Assembly: GCF_005503625.1 (NCBI RefSeq)
Contig: NZ_SCMX01000041.1
Location: 1-61,199 of the forward strand
From: Cupriavidus sp. 2SB
GTDB taxonomy: Bacteria; Pseudomonadota; Gammaproteobacteria; Burkholderiales; Burkholderiaceae
Reading direction: 5' to 3'
Length of the DNA: 61,199 nucleotides
This document shows positions 51,782 to 61,099 of this stretch, piece by piece. The position numbers and the translations under genes are program-made. Each line of letters starts with the position of its first letter. Positions within the stretch are counted from its first letter, which is position 1. The notes beneath the pieces are model-generated. The model made no database searches, was not told the DNA's origin, and saw only the letters and a program-made list of their open reading frames with translations.

Positions 51782-53926
51782 ATGCAGGATTTGCAGCCGT
51801 TGCTGTGCCCACGGTCGATCGCGATCGTCGGTGCTTCGACCTCTCCCGATAAAGTTGGCGGTGTCCCCGTGCGACTGCTCGCCGAACTCGGCTACGCGGG
51901 CCGTGTCTTCCCCGTGAATCCCGGTGCCGACTCCGTGCAGGGCCTGCGGGCCTATCCGGATATTGCCTCCATCGGCGAGCCCGTGGACTTGGCCATCGTC
52001 GCCGTGCCGGCCTCCGGAGCGCCCGAGGTGATGGCGCAACTGGGTGGCGCCGGTACGCGTGCCGCCATCGTCTTCACTTCCGGGTTTGCCGAAGTGGAGG
52101 GCGGCGATGCGCTCCAGCACGCGCTGGCCTCGCAGGCACAGGCCCACGGCGTGCAACTGCTCGGCCCCAACTGCCTCGGCGCGATGAATCTGCGCGAGCG
52201 CATGTTCGGCACGTTCTCGCCCATTCCGCTGACTGGCGTGCCGCCCGTGGGTGAGGTGGGACTGGTCAGCCAGAGCGGCGCCTTCGGTGCGTATGCGTTT
52301 GCGCTGGCGCGCGAGGCCAAGCTTGGCTTGAGCCACTGGGTGACCACGGGCAACGAGGCCGGCCTGCAAGTGGCCGATGTCATCGAATGGCTCGCGCACG
52401 ATCCGCAGACACGCGTGATTTTGGCCTATATGGAAGGGGCGCGCGATGGCGTGCGGCTGCGTCGCGCACTGGCTGCCGCACGCGACGCGGGCAAGCCTGT
52501 GGTCATCGCCAAGGTCGGCACCACGGCGGCCGGTGCCAGCGCCGCGCAATCGCATACCGCTAGCCTGGCCGGCGAGGATGCCGTCTACCAGGCGGTGTTC
52601 GACGAGTACGGCGTGCATCGGGCGCATACGCTCGAAGCGTTTTTCCGGCTCGGGTACACGCTCGCGCGCGGCAGCCGGCCTCGCCAGTGGGCCTCCCGCT
52701 CGGGCCTGCCCGCCGATGCCGTGGCGCCGGTCGCCATTGTCACGGTGTCGGGCGGCGTGGGCATCATGATGGCCGACAGTGCCGAAACACAGGGCCTGCC
52801 GCTGCCGGCCATGCCCGCCGCCGCTGCGCAGGCATTGCGCAAGGCAATTCCATTCGCAAGCACCACCAACCCCATCGACGTCACGGGTCAGGTGGTGGCG
52901 CAGCCGCAAGTGTTCGTCGACGCGCTCGCCAACGTGGCGCGCTGCGGCGAATACGGCAGCGTGGCCGCATTCCTGGCCGGCGGTGCCAACGCGCCGCGCC
53001 TGTGGACGGCGCTGCAGGACACCATCACCGGACTGGCCGCCGACCCCAGCGCCGCGCCGCTGCTGATCTCTGGCGTGATGGACGACGAGAAACGCGAATG
53101 GCTGGAGGCACGCGGTTGCCTGGTCTTCCGCGAACCCGCACACACGATGGAAGCCGTGGCGGCGCTGGCCCGCGCGGCTGCCATGGAAGCGACGGCATCG
53201 GACGCTGGCAGGACGGCGCAGTCCACCACATCGAAGCTGTCCATGCCGGTTCCCGATGGCGTGGCCGCACTCTCCGAAGCCGAGGCCATGACATGGCTGG
53301 CCGAGGCTGGCGTGCCCGTGGCGCCGCACGGTCTGGCACACGATCCCGACGAAGCGGTGCGCGTCGCGCAATCGATCGGCTTCCCGGTGGCGGTCAAGCT
53401 CTGCTCGCGCCATGTGCTGCACAAGAGCGATATCGGCGGCGTGGTACTGGGCTTGCAGGATGCCGATGCGGTACGCGCGGCGTTTGCGCGCGTGCGGGAT
53501 GCGGCAGGGACCGTACAGGGCGCCGATGGCAAGCCGGTGCCGTTCGAAGGTGCCATCGTGGCGCGCATGGTGCGCGGCTGGGGCGAGATCATGGTGGGCG
53601 TGCGGCGCGATCCGGTCTTCGGACTCGTGGCGCTCGCGGGTATTGGCGGCACGGCCGTGGAGATTTTTCGGCAGATGGCGTTCGGCCTCGCACCGCTGTC
53701 GCGGCAACGTGCACGGGCCATGCTCGAACAGAGCCGCGCGGCAGCGTTGTGTACCGGGCATCGCGGTCATCCATCGCTCGATCTGGATGCGGTGGCCGAT
53801 GTGCTCGTCAACGTATCGCGCGTGGCGGATGCGATTGGCGAGCGGCTCGACACACTCGAAATCAATCCGTTCATCGTCAGCCGCGACGGCCTTGTCGCTG
53901 CCGATGCAGTCATCACGCTGCGCTGA
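51782..53926 (+). CDS. ADP-forming acyl-CoA synthetase (acetate-CoA ligase family)
   Basis: A 714-residue single-chain NDP-forming CoA ligase. Domains: CoA-binding (RSIAIVGASTSPDKVGGVPV, residues ~10-130), succinyl-CoA-ligase-like (GEVGLVSQSGAFGAYA, with the catalytic-His region AQSHTASLAGEDAVY around residue 260), and a C-terminal ATP-grasp (VKLCSRHVLHKSDIGGVVLG, ending NPFIVSRDGLVAADAVI). It activates an organic acid with CoA and ATP, giving ADP. ATG 51782 has a GGAG ribosome site. First gene of a rightward cluster with Bug and DUF1254 genes. Confidence 0.9.
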   Translation: MQDLQPLLCPRSIAIVGASTSPDKVGGVPVRLLAELGYAGRVFPVNPGADSVQGLRAYPDIASIGEPVDLAIVAVPASGAPEVMAQLGGAGTRAAIVFTSGFAEVEGGDALQHALASQAQAHGVQLLGPNCLGAMNLRERMFGTFSPIPLTGVPPVGEVGLVSQSGAFGAYAFALAREAKLGLSHWVTTGNEAGLQVADVIEWLAHDPQTRVILAYMEGARDGVRLRRALAAARDAGKPVVIAKVGTTAAGASAAQSHTASLAGEDAVYQAVFDEYGVHRAHTLEAFFRLGYTLARGSRPRQWASRSGLPADAVAPVAIVTVSGGVGIMMADSAETQGLPLPAMPAAAAQALRKAIPFASTTNPIDVTGQVVAQPQVFVDALANVARCGEYGSVAAFLAGGANAPRLWTALQDTITGLAADPSAAPLLISGVMDDEKREWLEARGCLVFREPAHTMEAVAALARAAAMEATASDAGRTAQSTTSKLSMPVPDGVAALSEAEAMTWLAEAGVPVAPHGLAHDPDEAVRVAQSIGFPVAVKLCSRHVLHKSDIGGVVLGLQDADAVRAAFARVRDAAGTVQGADGKPVPFEGAIVARMVRGWGEIMVGVRRDPVFGLVALAGIGGTAVEIFRQMAFGLAPLSRQRARAMLEQSRAAALCTGHRGHPSLDLDAVADVLVNVSRVADAIGERLDTLEINPFIVSRDGLVAADAVITLR

Positions 53927-53953
53927 GCGTCATTACAAGAGGAGACATCACCC

Positions 53954-54949
53954 ATGCGACACACCATTCGCAGGACGCTGCGCGGGCTGGCCTTCATGAC
54001 GATTGCGGCACTGGCGACGGGCTTCATGTCAGGACCCGCCACGGCGGCCGACAACTATCCGGACAAACCGATCCGGCTCGTGGTGCCATTCCCGGCAGGC
54101 GGGGGTACGGATGTGGTGGGGCGACTGCTGGCCGCACGACTGTCGACGTACCTCAAGGCCACGGTTATCGTCGAAAACGTGGCCGGCGCTACGGGCACCA
54201 TCGGCAGCGCACAGGTGGCACGCGCGGCGCCGGACGGCTATACGCTGCTGCTCGGCATCTCGGGCACGCACGCCATCGCCCCGTCGATCTATCCAAAGCT
54301 GCCGTACGAACCGCTGCGCGACTTCGTGGCGATTGGCCGCATCGCGTACGGCGGCAACGTGCTCGTCGCGAATCCAGCCTACCCGGCGCGCGATATCAAG
54401 GCGCTGGTCGCGCTGGCGAAGCAGTCCGGTGCTGACGTGACCTACGGCTCGTGGGGACCGGGTTCGGGCGGCCATCTGGCTGGCGAGAGCCTGAACGTGG
54501 CGGCCGGCATCCACCTTCGCCATGTGCCGTACAAGGGTGTGGCGCCGATGTTGAACGACCTGATGGGCGGCACGCTGCAGATCGCCATGGCAGACCTGAC
54601 CGCCGCGCTGCCGCAGATTCGCGCCGGCAAGATCCGCGCGCTGGCCGTCTCGGGCGCCGAGCGGTCGGAGGCGCTGCCCGATGTGCCCACGTTCGCCGAA
54701 TCGGGCATTCCGTTCAAGCTCGATAGCTGGTTCGCGCTGTTCGCCCCGGCGCGCACGCCGACACCCATCGTCGACAGGCTGGATCAGGCGATGCAGCACT
54801 CCATGCAGGACCCCGCGCTGCAGGCGCAGATCGCCAGCTTCGGCATGCGCTACGCGCCGATCAGCCGCACGCAGTTCACGACGCAGATCCGCGAGGACAC
54901 CCGCACCTGGGCCACGCTCGTGAAATCCAGCGGCGCCGCACTCGAATAA
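53954..54949 (+). CDS. Bug/TctC-type transporter receptor
   Basis: A 331-residue periplasmic binding protein: a long basic signal (MRHTIRRTLRGLAFMTIAAL), mature NYPDKPIRLVVPFPAGGGTD, VIVENVAGATGTIGSAQVAR and AAPDGYT. A strong GAGGAGA ribosome site lies before the ATG. It lies 27 bases after the CoA ligase and before the DUF1254 genes, so the substrate it captures is probably the acid that the ligase activates; inference. Confidence 0.9.
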   Translation: MRHTIRRTLRGLAFMTIAALATGFMSGPATAADNYPDKPIRLVVPFPAGGGTDVVGRLLAARLSTYLKATVIVENVAGATGTIGSAQVARAAPDGYTLLLGISGTHAIAPSIYPKLPYEPLRDFVAIGRIAYGGNVLVANPAYPARDIKALVALAKQSGADVTYGSWGPGSGGHLAGESLNVAAGIHLRHVPYKGVAPMLNDLMGGTLQIAMADLTAALPQIRAGKIRALAVSGAERSEALPDVPTFAESGIPFKLDSWFALFAPARTPTPIVDRLDQAMQHSMQDPALQAQIASFGMRYAPISRTQFTTQIREDTRTWATLVKSSGAALE

Positions 54950-54979
54950 CGCATCGAACAGAAAACAGGAGACACAGAC

Positions 54980-56311
54980 ATGAACCATCCCGCATCGCCC
55001 GAGGCGCTTGCCTCCCGCGCGATTTCCGCACCGGTCTACGCCAGCCCGCAAGAGGCGTTCGTGGCCGCCGCCGCATTGCCGCTGGTGATCTACGGCTATC
55101 CGCTGATCGAGACGCTGCGTACCTGCCAGTTGCAGACGTCGGTGGATGCTCCCACGGGTTATGGCCGCGCGCCGATGAACATGCTCTCGGCCAGCACGCG
55201 GCAGTGGACGCACGAAGACCGCGATATCGTCACGCCGGCCAACGACCTGCTGTACTTCTGCGGCTGGCTCAACCTGGCCGATGGCCCGGTGACGCTGCGC
55301 GTGCCCGCTCTGCCCGATGCCGACCGCTTCTACGTGGTGGAACTGCTCGACGCGCATACCAACAACTTCGCCAATCTCGGCGCGCGCAACGTGCCCGCCG
55401 AAGGCGCAGATGTGGAGATCGTCGGTCCCGGTTGGCAGGCCAGTTCGGCCAATGCCGTGGCTTCGCCTACTTCGTTGGTCTGGGTGCTGGGGCGCGTGCT
55501 GGTCACGGGCGCCGAGGATCTGCCGCGCGCCTACGCCTTCGAACAAGGCTTTAAGGTTGTGCAAAGCGCCGGCCCGGCGCGTCCGCTCAGCGTCACGCAG
55601 TGGCAGGACACCGGCGATGCCGCCATGGACTTTTTCCAGAACCTGTTCCGCGCGCAGCGAGATTTTCCGCCCACTGCCGAAGAGCAGGGCGTCTTCACGC
55701 TGCTGCGCAAGGTAGGCATCCGGATCGAGGACGAGCCAGAGATTGCGTCGATGCGCGCATCGGTTGTCGCGGGCCTGCGCAGTGCTTACGCGCAGGGTAT
55801 GGCGTTGATCGAGGCCCATACGCGCAGCCAGGGCCAGAAGGCGTGGGGCTACAGCCTGAAGCTCGGCATATATGGCGATGACTGGCTGCTGCGCGCCTGT
55901 ACGGCGATGAAGGGACTGGGAGCGTTGCGCGCCGACGAGGCCGTCTACGCGATGTCGGATTTCGATACCAACGGCGAGCGCCTGCATGGATCGCACAGCT
56001 ACGCGCTGCGCTTCGATGCCGGCCGGCTGCCGCCCGCCGAGGCGTTCTGGTCAGTCTCGCTCTATGGCGAGGATCGCTACTTCACCGCCAATGAAGCCGG
56101 CCGCTATGCCGTGGGCGACCGCACGCCGGGCCTGCGCTGGGAAGCCGATGGCGCGCTGGTCATCGACATCTCGCACAAGCGTCCCGCCGACGATGCGAAC
56201 TGGCTGCCGGCGCCGGCAGGCAGTTTCTACCTGATCCTGCGCCTGTATCACCCGACTACGGGATTCATGACGGGGCAGTACGCGATTCCCGCCGTGCAGC
56301 GGGTCGCCTGA
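54980..56311 (+). CDS. DUF1254/DUF1214-domain protein
   Basis: A 443-residue protein with an N-terminal DUF1254 part (PLVIYGYPLIETLRTCQLQT, then the DRDIVTPANDLLYFCGWLNL block) and a C-terminal DUF1214 part (FWSVSLYGEDRYFTANEAG, RYAVGDRTPGLRW, NWLPAPAGSFYLILRLYHP). No signal peptide is evident, although many homologues are exported. Function unknown; often near organic-acid or lipid genes. 30 bases after the Bug gene and 45 before a paralogue. Confidence 0.88.
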   Translation: MNHPASPEALASRAISAPVYASPQEAFVAAAALPLVIYGYPLIETLRTCQLQTSVDAPTGYGRAPMNMLSASTRQWTHEDRDIVTPANDLLYFCGWLNLADGPVTLRVPALPDADRFYVVELLDAHTNNFANLGARNVPAEGADVEIVGPGWQASSANAVASPTSLVWVLGRVLVTGAEDLPRAYAFEQGFKVVQSAGPARPLSVTQWQDTGDAAMDFFQNLFRAQRDFPPTAEEQGVFTLLRKVGIRIEDEPEIASMRASVVAGLRSAYAQGMALIEAHTRSQGQKAWGYSLKLGIYGDDWLLRACTAMKGLGALRADEAVYAMSDFDTNGERLHGSHSYALRFDAGRLPPAEAFWSVSLYGEDRYFTANEAGRYAVGDRTPGLRWEADGALVIDISHKRPADDANWLPAPAGSFYLILRLYHPTTGFMTGQYAIPAVQRVA

Positions 56312-56356
56312 GCGGCGGCATCCTATCCATACAAGAACAGATCGGAGACAACCTTC

Positions 56357-57673
56357 ATGCCGCAGAGCTACACCGAATTGCAGCAACTGGCGCGCGATGC
56401 CGTGATCCACACGCTGCCCCTGTACGAAATGGCGCGCATGCGCGCGGCCACCTGCCCGCGCCGTGACCGCGCCGGGCACTTTGCCGGCGATGGTCCGGAT
56501 TCCACGCTGCGCTGGGTGAACCACCTGATCCATACGCGTGAACTGCTCGGCCCGCAGCATCGCCAAGTGGTCACACCAAACAACGACACGCTATACACCA
56601 ACGCGTGGCTCGACCTCTCGCGCGAGCCCGTGGTGATCGACGTCCCCGACTTCAATGGCCGCTACTACGTGCTCGGCCTGCTCGACGCCTACACCAATCC
56701 GTTCGGCTATATCGGCAGCCGCACCACAGGCACGCAAGCAGGCAAGTTCCTGCTGCATGGACCGGACTGGCATGGCGTAGTGCCGGAAGGCATGCATGCC
56801 GTGGCATGTGCGACCAATGCCGTGTGGATGATCGGACGGCTGCTCGTCGATGGCGAAGCCGACCTGCCGGCGGTCCACGCCTTGCAGGACGCCATCGCGC
56901 TGAACCGGATCGACGGTTCGCCTGCCGCGTTCCCGTTCGATGTCTCCATGCAGCCGCGCGAGCACCTTGGCGATGCGCGCCGGTTCGCGGAGATCGTCAA
57001 CTGGATGCAGGCCGACAATGCGCCGTCGGTGGCCGAAGCCAGGCTGATGCGACGCTTTGCCGAGGTCGGCATCGGCGCAGGCTTGACGGCTACTGCAACA
57101 CAGCTCGACATACTCGCTGGCGCGCTCACGGATGTGCTCAAGGATCTGGCCGAGCCGCAGGCATCGGACATGGGCGGCGGCTGGGCGATGTCGGTGGACG
57201 TGCGCGAATCGTACGGCACAAACTACCTGCAACGTGCGCTGGTGGCACGCAACTACATCGGCGCACTGGGCGTGCAGGAAGCGATGTACATCATCGCCGA
57301 CCGCGATGGCGATAACGCCCCGCTCGATGGCCGCCATGCCTACCGGCTCGACTTCGCCCTCGACAATCTGCCCGAGGTCGGCGCCTTCTGGTCGCTGACC
57401 ATGTACGACAAAGGTGACTGCATGCTCGTGCAGAACGAGATCGCGCGCTACTCGCTGGGCGACCGTTCGCCCTCGCTCGCACGTGGCCCGGACGGTAGCC
57501 TGACCCTGCATCTTTCCGCGCAGCCGCCGAGCGATGCGGCACAGCAAGGCAACTGGCTTCCCGCGCCGGCTGGCCCGTTCTACGTGGCACTGCGCCTTTA
57601 CGTTCCGCAGCCTTCGCACCTCGACAGGACGTATCGATACCCGGCCATCGCGCGGGTCAGGGAGGCATCATGA
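56357..57673 (+). CDS. DUF1254/DUF1214-domain protein (second copy)
   Basis: A 438-residue paralogue of the preceding protein: PLYEMARMRAATCP, then VVTPNNDTLYTNAWLDLSRE (the DUF1254 block), and FWSLTMYDKGDCMLVQNEIA with NWLPAPAGPFYVALRLYVP (DUF1214). It has diverged strongly, so this is an old duplication and the pair may act as subunits or on different substrates. The stop overlaps the start of the last Bug gene (ATGA), so the two are translationally coupled. Confidence 0.88.
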   Translation: MPQSYTELQQLARDAVIHTLPLYEMARMRAATCPRRDRAGHFAGDGPDSTLRWVNHLIHTRELLGPQHRQVVTPNNDTLYTNAWLDLSREPVVIDVPDFNGRYYVLGLLDAYTNPFGYIGSRTTGTQAGKFLLHGPDWHGVVPEGMHAVACATNAVWMIGRLLVDGEADLPAVHALQDAIALNRIDGSPAAFPFDVSMQPREHLGDARRFAEIVNWMQADNAPSVAEARLMRRFAEVGIGAGLTATATQLDILAGALTDVLKDLAEPQASDMGGGWAMSVDVRESYGTNYLQRALVARNYIGALGVQEAMYIIADRDGDNAPLDGRHAYRLDFALDNLPEVGAFWSLTMYDKGDCMLVQNEIARYSLGDRSPSLARGPDGSLTLHLSAQPPSDAAQQGNWLPAPAGPFYVALRLYVPQPSHLDRTYRYPAIARVREAS

Positions 57674-58647
57674 ATCCGACCAACCTCGTGCGCCGCCGAC
57701 TGGTGGGCGCGATGATGCTGGCCGGCATCGTTCCCTCCGCATTCGCCAATACGTGGCCCACCAAGCCGGTGCGACTGGTCTCGCCCTATGGCCCAGGCGG
57801 GTCGAACGATACATCGGCACGAGTGCTGGCCGAGGCATTGAGCCGCAAGTACGGCCAGCAGGTAGTGGTGGAGAACAAGCCGGGCGCCGGCACGCGTGTA
57901 GCGAGCGAATCCGTGGCGCACGCCGCGCCCGACGGCTACACGCTGCTCTGGGCCGCCGCGCCGTTCGCCATCAATACCGGGGCCGGACTGTCGCAGCGCT
58001 TCGACATCCACAAGGATTTCGTGGCCGTGGGCCCGCGTGTGCTCGGCCCGGTCTTCCTGATCGTCAACGCGAACTCGCCCATCAAGACCGTTGGCGATTT
58101 CGTGAAGATGGCGCAGCAGAAGCCCGAGGGCGTGACATTCGCCTCGCCGGGCATCGGCTCGGGGCCGCACCTGACGGCGGAGTTGTTCGCGTCGCAATCG
58201 AAGTTCAAGGCGCTCAATGTCCACTACCGGGGTGATGCCACTGCCTACACGGAACTGCTGGCCGGGCGCGTGGACGCCACGCTGACCGCGATCACCACGG
58301 CGCTGCCATTCATCCAGGCCGGCAAGCTGCGCGTGATCGCCGTCGCAGCCGATGCGCGCACACCGGTTTATCCGGACGCGCCGACTTTTGCAGAACAGGG
58401 CGTGCCTGGCGTGATCGGCTATGGATGGTTTGGCATCGTGGCCCCGGCGGGGACACCGCCCGCCATCGTCCAGCAGATCAACCGCGACGCGAGTCAGGCG
58501 CTTGAAGATGCGCAGATCCGTCAGAAACTGTTGTCGCTGGGATTGCAGCCCGCGCCGGGCAGCAGCGCGGAGTTGTCTGGTTTCATCGATGCCGAAGTGA
58601 AGAAATGGGGCGCGCTGGTGCGGGCGCGCGGCATCGTGCTGGAGTAG
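57670..58647 (+). CDS. Bug/TctC-type transporter receptor
   Basis: A 325-residue periplasmic binding protein: signal ending AFA, then NTWPTKPVRLVSPYGPGGSN, VVVENKPGAGTRVASESVA and AAPDGYT. Overlaps the second DUF1254 gene by 4 bases; last gene of the CoA-ligase cluster. Two Bug genes in one cluster without TctAB suggests they serve a common transporter elsewhere or act in sensing. Confidence 0.9.
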   Translation: MNPTNLVRRRLVGAMMLAGIVPSAFANTWPTKPVRLVSPYGPGGSNDTSARVLAEALSRKYGQQVVVENKPGAGTRVASESVAHAAPDGYTLLWAAAPFAINTGAGLSQRFDIHKDFVAVGPRVLGPVFLIVNANSPIKTVGDFVKMAQQKPEGVTFASPGIGSGPHLTAELFASQSKFKALNVHYRGDATAYTELLAGRVDATLTAITTALPFIQAGKLRVIAVAADARTPVYPDAPTFAEQGVPGVIGYGWFGIVAPAGTPPAIVQQINRDASQALEDAQIRQKLLSLGLQPAPGSSAELSGFIDAEVKKWGALVRARGIVLE

Positions 58648-58664
58648 CGATGTCCGATCGGTGA

Positions 58665-59084
58665 TCAGCCAGTGCTGGCCGGCTTACGCGCCAGCCTGGC
58701 GCATTGCCCAATCAGACTCTGGGTGCAGCAGGCATCGCCGCTCCACTCGCCCCGGCTGACGTGTCCGTCGGGGCCGGCGATGAGCTTGCGCTGGCACTGA
58801 CCGAAGCGCTGCGGCGGCTCCAATCCGGCATCGCGCGGGCCATATCCGGGGGGATGTGCCAGGGGCACTTCATCGTTCCATACATAGGCGGTACCGCCGG
58901 AGACGTTCTGTACAGACTTCGGCGGCCCCCATTGGGCCTTGGCCTGATCGATGGGCGCGCCTTTCCAGGAATCGAAGATGCGCGACATGGTGCCGCCTTC
59001 GATATTGGCGCACGCGGCGGCCAGCGCGATCGCGGCCGGGGCGAGCAGGAGGCGACAGGCTGTATGGCGGGACAACGCAGGCAT
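58665..59084 (-). CDS. Small hypothetical lipoprotein
   Basis: A 139-residue exported protein with a lipobox (ALAAAC). The mature part has WKGAPIDQAKAQWGPPKS and a VWNDEV segment, then a C-terminal four-Cys cluster (GQC, GDACCTQ, GQC). The pattern resembles small outer-membrane assembly-like lipoproteins, but I do not recognise a family. Convergent with the last Bug gene. Confidence 0.7.
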   Translation of the reverse strand: MPALSRHTACRLLLAPAAIALAAACANIEGGTMSRIFDSWKGAPIDQAKAQWGPPKSVQNVSGGTAYVWNDEVPLAHPPGYGPRDAGLEPPQRFGQCQRKLIAGPDGHVSRGEWSGDACCTQSLIGQCARLARKPASTG

Positions 59085-59196
59085 GGCGACTCCATCTTGG
59101 GCGGCAGACCCATTTGTCGGAGACTAGACGACTTCCTGCCGGGCTGACAGCGGCAGGTCGCATGATTATGCGCGCTACCGCACCAATTCGTGGGCC

Positions 59197-60780
59197 TTAC
59201 TCAAACAGGGACAAGGTATCCGCGGCTCGGTCCCTCGGCTGGCTCCGGGCAGTCAGGCGCGGCCGGCCCGCAGCATCCCGTCTGGTTGGCAGGGGCGTGG
59301 GAGCGGTCAGCATGAAGCCTCGCGCCGATACAAGCGGGACGGCCCGAGCCAACAGATCCGACAGATAGGGCAAGAGGATCTGGTAGGTATCGATATCGAA
59401 GCGGGCCGGCGGCTCGGTCAATTGCGCCGCTTCCTCCAGCGTGTTGGCCATGCCGAGGTAGCACCAGTCCTCGATGACATGCCAAGGCTGGTGATCCGCC
59501 TCGCGCCAGGCGACCGGGCCGTCAAACGGCCATCGCCGTAACGCCTGCGACTCGATGACGGCGAGCGTCCGCCTGCCATGCGCCGGCCCGGACTCTTCGC
59601 CGGTGCAGGCACCGTTGCAACGGTGCAGTTGCCGCGCAAAGCAAGGATTGCCCCGCCGCGCAGCCGGCTCCAACAGCAACGTCACCTGACAAAGGCGGTG
59701 CTCGTTTGCCAGGGCTCCCAGCCAGGCGCGCGCCGCAGTGCGGCTGGTGAACGCGCCATGGAGTGCCGCGTGACGGCTGAAATCGGTCAGGCGATTGGAG
59801 CGCAGGCGCGGCGCAGGCATGCCCTCCATCATCTCCCAGGCGAACAACTCGTCGTAGTGACGGAGTTGCTGGTTATATAGAGGGCGAAGCGACTTGACGA
59901 GGTGCGCCTCCAATAGCAGCGCACCGGCCTCGCACCCAGTCTCGCGCCAATCCACCCGGCGCACCTGACGAGACAACTGCATGTCCTTGCCGTTGGTGTG
60001 ATCACCAGAGAAGTGCGCGCGAATGCGCTGGCGCAGATGAATGCTCTTGCCGACGTAGAGCGGCGCGTCATCGTCGCCATGAAACATATATACGCCGGGA
60101 CGGTCGGGAACATCATCCAGCGATGTCTCGGTCAGGCCAGACGGCAGGCTCGCATGCTTTACCAATGATTTGACCGCCGCTTCGACAAGATCCACGGAAT
60201 AAATACCATGGATCTTTTGCCAGAACTGCCAAAGCAGTTCCGCATCGGCCAGTGCACGGTGGCGCCCCTTCGGTGCCAGGTCAAACCGGGCGATCAGCGC
60301 ATCGAGCCCGTGGCGCTCCACCGAGGGGAACAAGGAGCGGGACAGGCGCAGGGTGCACAGCACATCCGCCCGGAACGTCAGGCCGGCGCGCCGGAACTCG
60401 GTCTTCAGGAATCCGTAGTCGAACCGCGCGTTATGGGCAATGAACAGCTTTCCCTGCAGGCGCTCGATCAGTCCTTCTGCAATCGAGCCGAAGGTCGGCT
60501 GGCCACGCACCATCTCTTCTGTGATGCCAGTCATCCCCTGGATGAATGGCGGGATGCTGGCTTCGGGGTCCAAGAGGATGTCCCATTCCTGAATACCGTC
60601 CGGCCCCACTTCGACCACGCCGATTTCTGTAATCCGGTCACGCTGGGCATCGGCACCGGTCGTTTCCAGATCGACAAATACAATAGGACGCGCCAGCGCG
60701 GCAGCCAGTGCATGCGCATCGAGCGCCCCCGCCTGGCGAGTTTCCAGGCGTTCAGGCAGGTAGGTAAGATCCGACGTCAT
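59197..60780 (-). CDS. DnaQ-type exonuclease fused to a GIY-YIG nuclease with UvrC-like Cys motif
   Basis: A 527-residue protein. Residues about 30-190 are a DEDDh 3'-5' exonuclease (IVFVDLETTGAD, AHNARFDYGFL, HRALADAELL). Residues about 225-310 are a GIY-YIG endonuclease domain (RPGVYMFHGDDDAPLYVGKS, then LRQRIRAHFSGDHTNGKDM). About 70 residues further on are cysteines in CX15CX7CX3C order; the CX7CX3C part (CFARQLHRCNGAC) has the spacing of the UvrC Fe-S motif. The last 130 residues are unassigned. Known relatives are DnaQ-UvrC/Cho-like fusions in nucleotide excision repair side pathways. No partner gene adjacent. ATG 60780 begins at MTSDLTYLPERL. Confidence 0.87.
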   Translation of the reverse strand: MTSDLTYLPERLETRQAGALDAHALAAALARPIVFVDLETTGADAQRDRITEIGVVEVGPDGIQEWDILLDPEASIPPFIQGMTGITEEMVRGQPTFGSIAEGLIERLQGKLFIAHNARFDYGFLKTEFRRAGLTFRADVLCTLRLSRSLFPSVERHGLDALIARFDLAPKGRHRALADAELLWQFWQKIHGIYSVDLVEAAVKSLVKHASLPSGLTETSLDDVPDRPGVYMFHGDDDAPLYVGKSIHLRQRIRAHFSGDHTNGKDMQLSRQVRRVDWRETGCEAGALLLEAHLVKSLRPLYNQQLRHYDELFAWEMMEGMPAPRLRSNRLTDFSRHAALHGAFTSRTAARAWLGALANEHRLCQVTLLLEPAARRGNPCFARQLHRCNGACTGEESGPAHGRRTLAVIESQALRRWPFDGPVAWREADHQPWHVIEDWCYLGMANTLEEAAQLTEPPARFDIDTYQILLPYLSDLLARAVPLVSARGFMLTAPTPLPTRRDAAGRPRLTARSQPRDRAADTLSLFE

Positions 60781-60822
60781 CCGGCGATTCTAGCGGATCG
60801 GAAAATTCTTTTACGTAACCCC

Positions 60823-60851
60823 TTGCGCAATCCTCCTGGCTGGCCTAATAT
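60823..60851 (+). promoter_or_regulatory. rRNA operon promoter P1
   Basis: TTGCGC (60823-60828), 17-base spacer, TAATAT (60846-60851), upstream of the rrn leader. Confidence 0.65.
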
Positions 60852-60975
60852 TCGCCCCCTCGCAACACAAACCGCGCTGCAAACGCAGGGCAGGCAAGGG
60901 TTGCGGGGCAGCAGTGGTGGGGGTTGCGGGGTTTAGCAGCGCTGGCCGGCAGAGAAAAAAATCTTCTGCAAACTG

Positions 60976-61004
60976 TTGACGAAACGATGAATGTTCTGCA
61001 TAAT
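60976..61004 (+). promoter_or_regulatory. rRNA operon promoter P2
   Basis: TTGACG (60976-60981), 17-base spacer, CATAAT (60999-61004), with an A-rich stretch upstream (about 60954-60963) that could act as an UP-type element. Confidence 0.7.
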
Positions 61005-61064
61005 CTCGTTTCTCTGCTGCAGCGAAAGCGACGCGGCAGGCGCAGTAAGAAATGCAGTACCCGG

Positions 61065-61082
61065 CGACAGCAAAGCTGTTCG
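61065..61082 (+). promoter_or_regulatory. boxB-like hairpin of the rrn leader
   Basis: CGACAGC-AAA-GCTGTTCG forms a small hairpin just before boxA, as in rRNA antitermination leaders. Confidence 0.55.
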
Positions 61083-61086
61083 TCAA

Positions 61087-61099
61087 TGTTCTTTAACAA
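61087..61099 (+). promoter_or_regulatory. boxA antitermination element of an rRNA operon
   Basis: TGTTCTTTAACAA is a boxA of the NusB/NusE-binding type (consensus TGYTCTTTAACAA). The leader continues to the window end; the 16S gene should begin shortly beyond it. The open frames in this stretch are not genes. Confidence 0.85.

Noticed and set aside
50768..53770. 1000-residue open frame on the minus strand
   Set aside because: His/Arg/Gln-rich shadow opposite the CoA ligase and IclR genes; the plus-strand genes show complete domains and ribosome sites.
54029..55996. 655-residue minus-strand frame opposite the Bug and DUF1254 genes
   Set aside because: Typical high-GC antisense frame without any recognisable motif.
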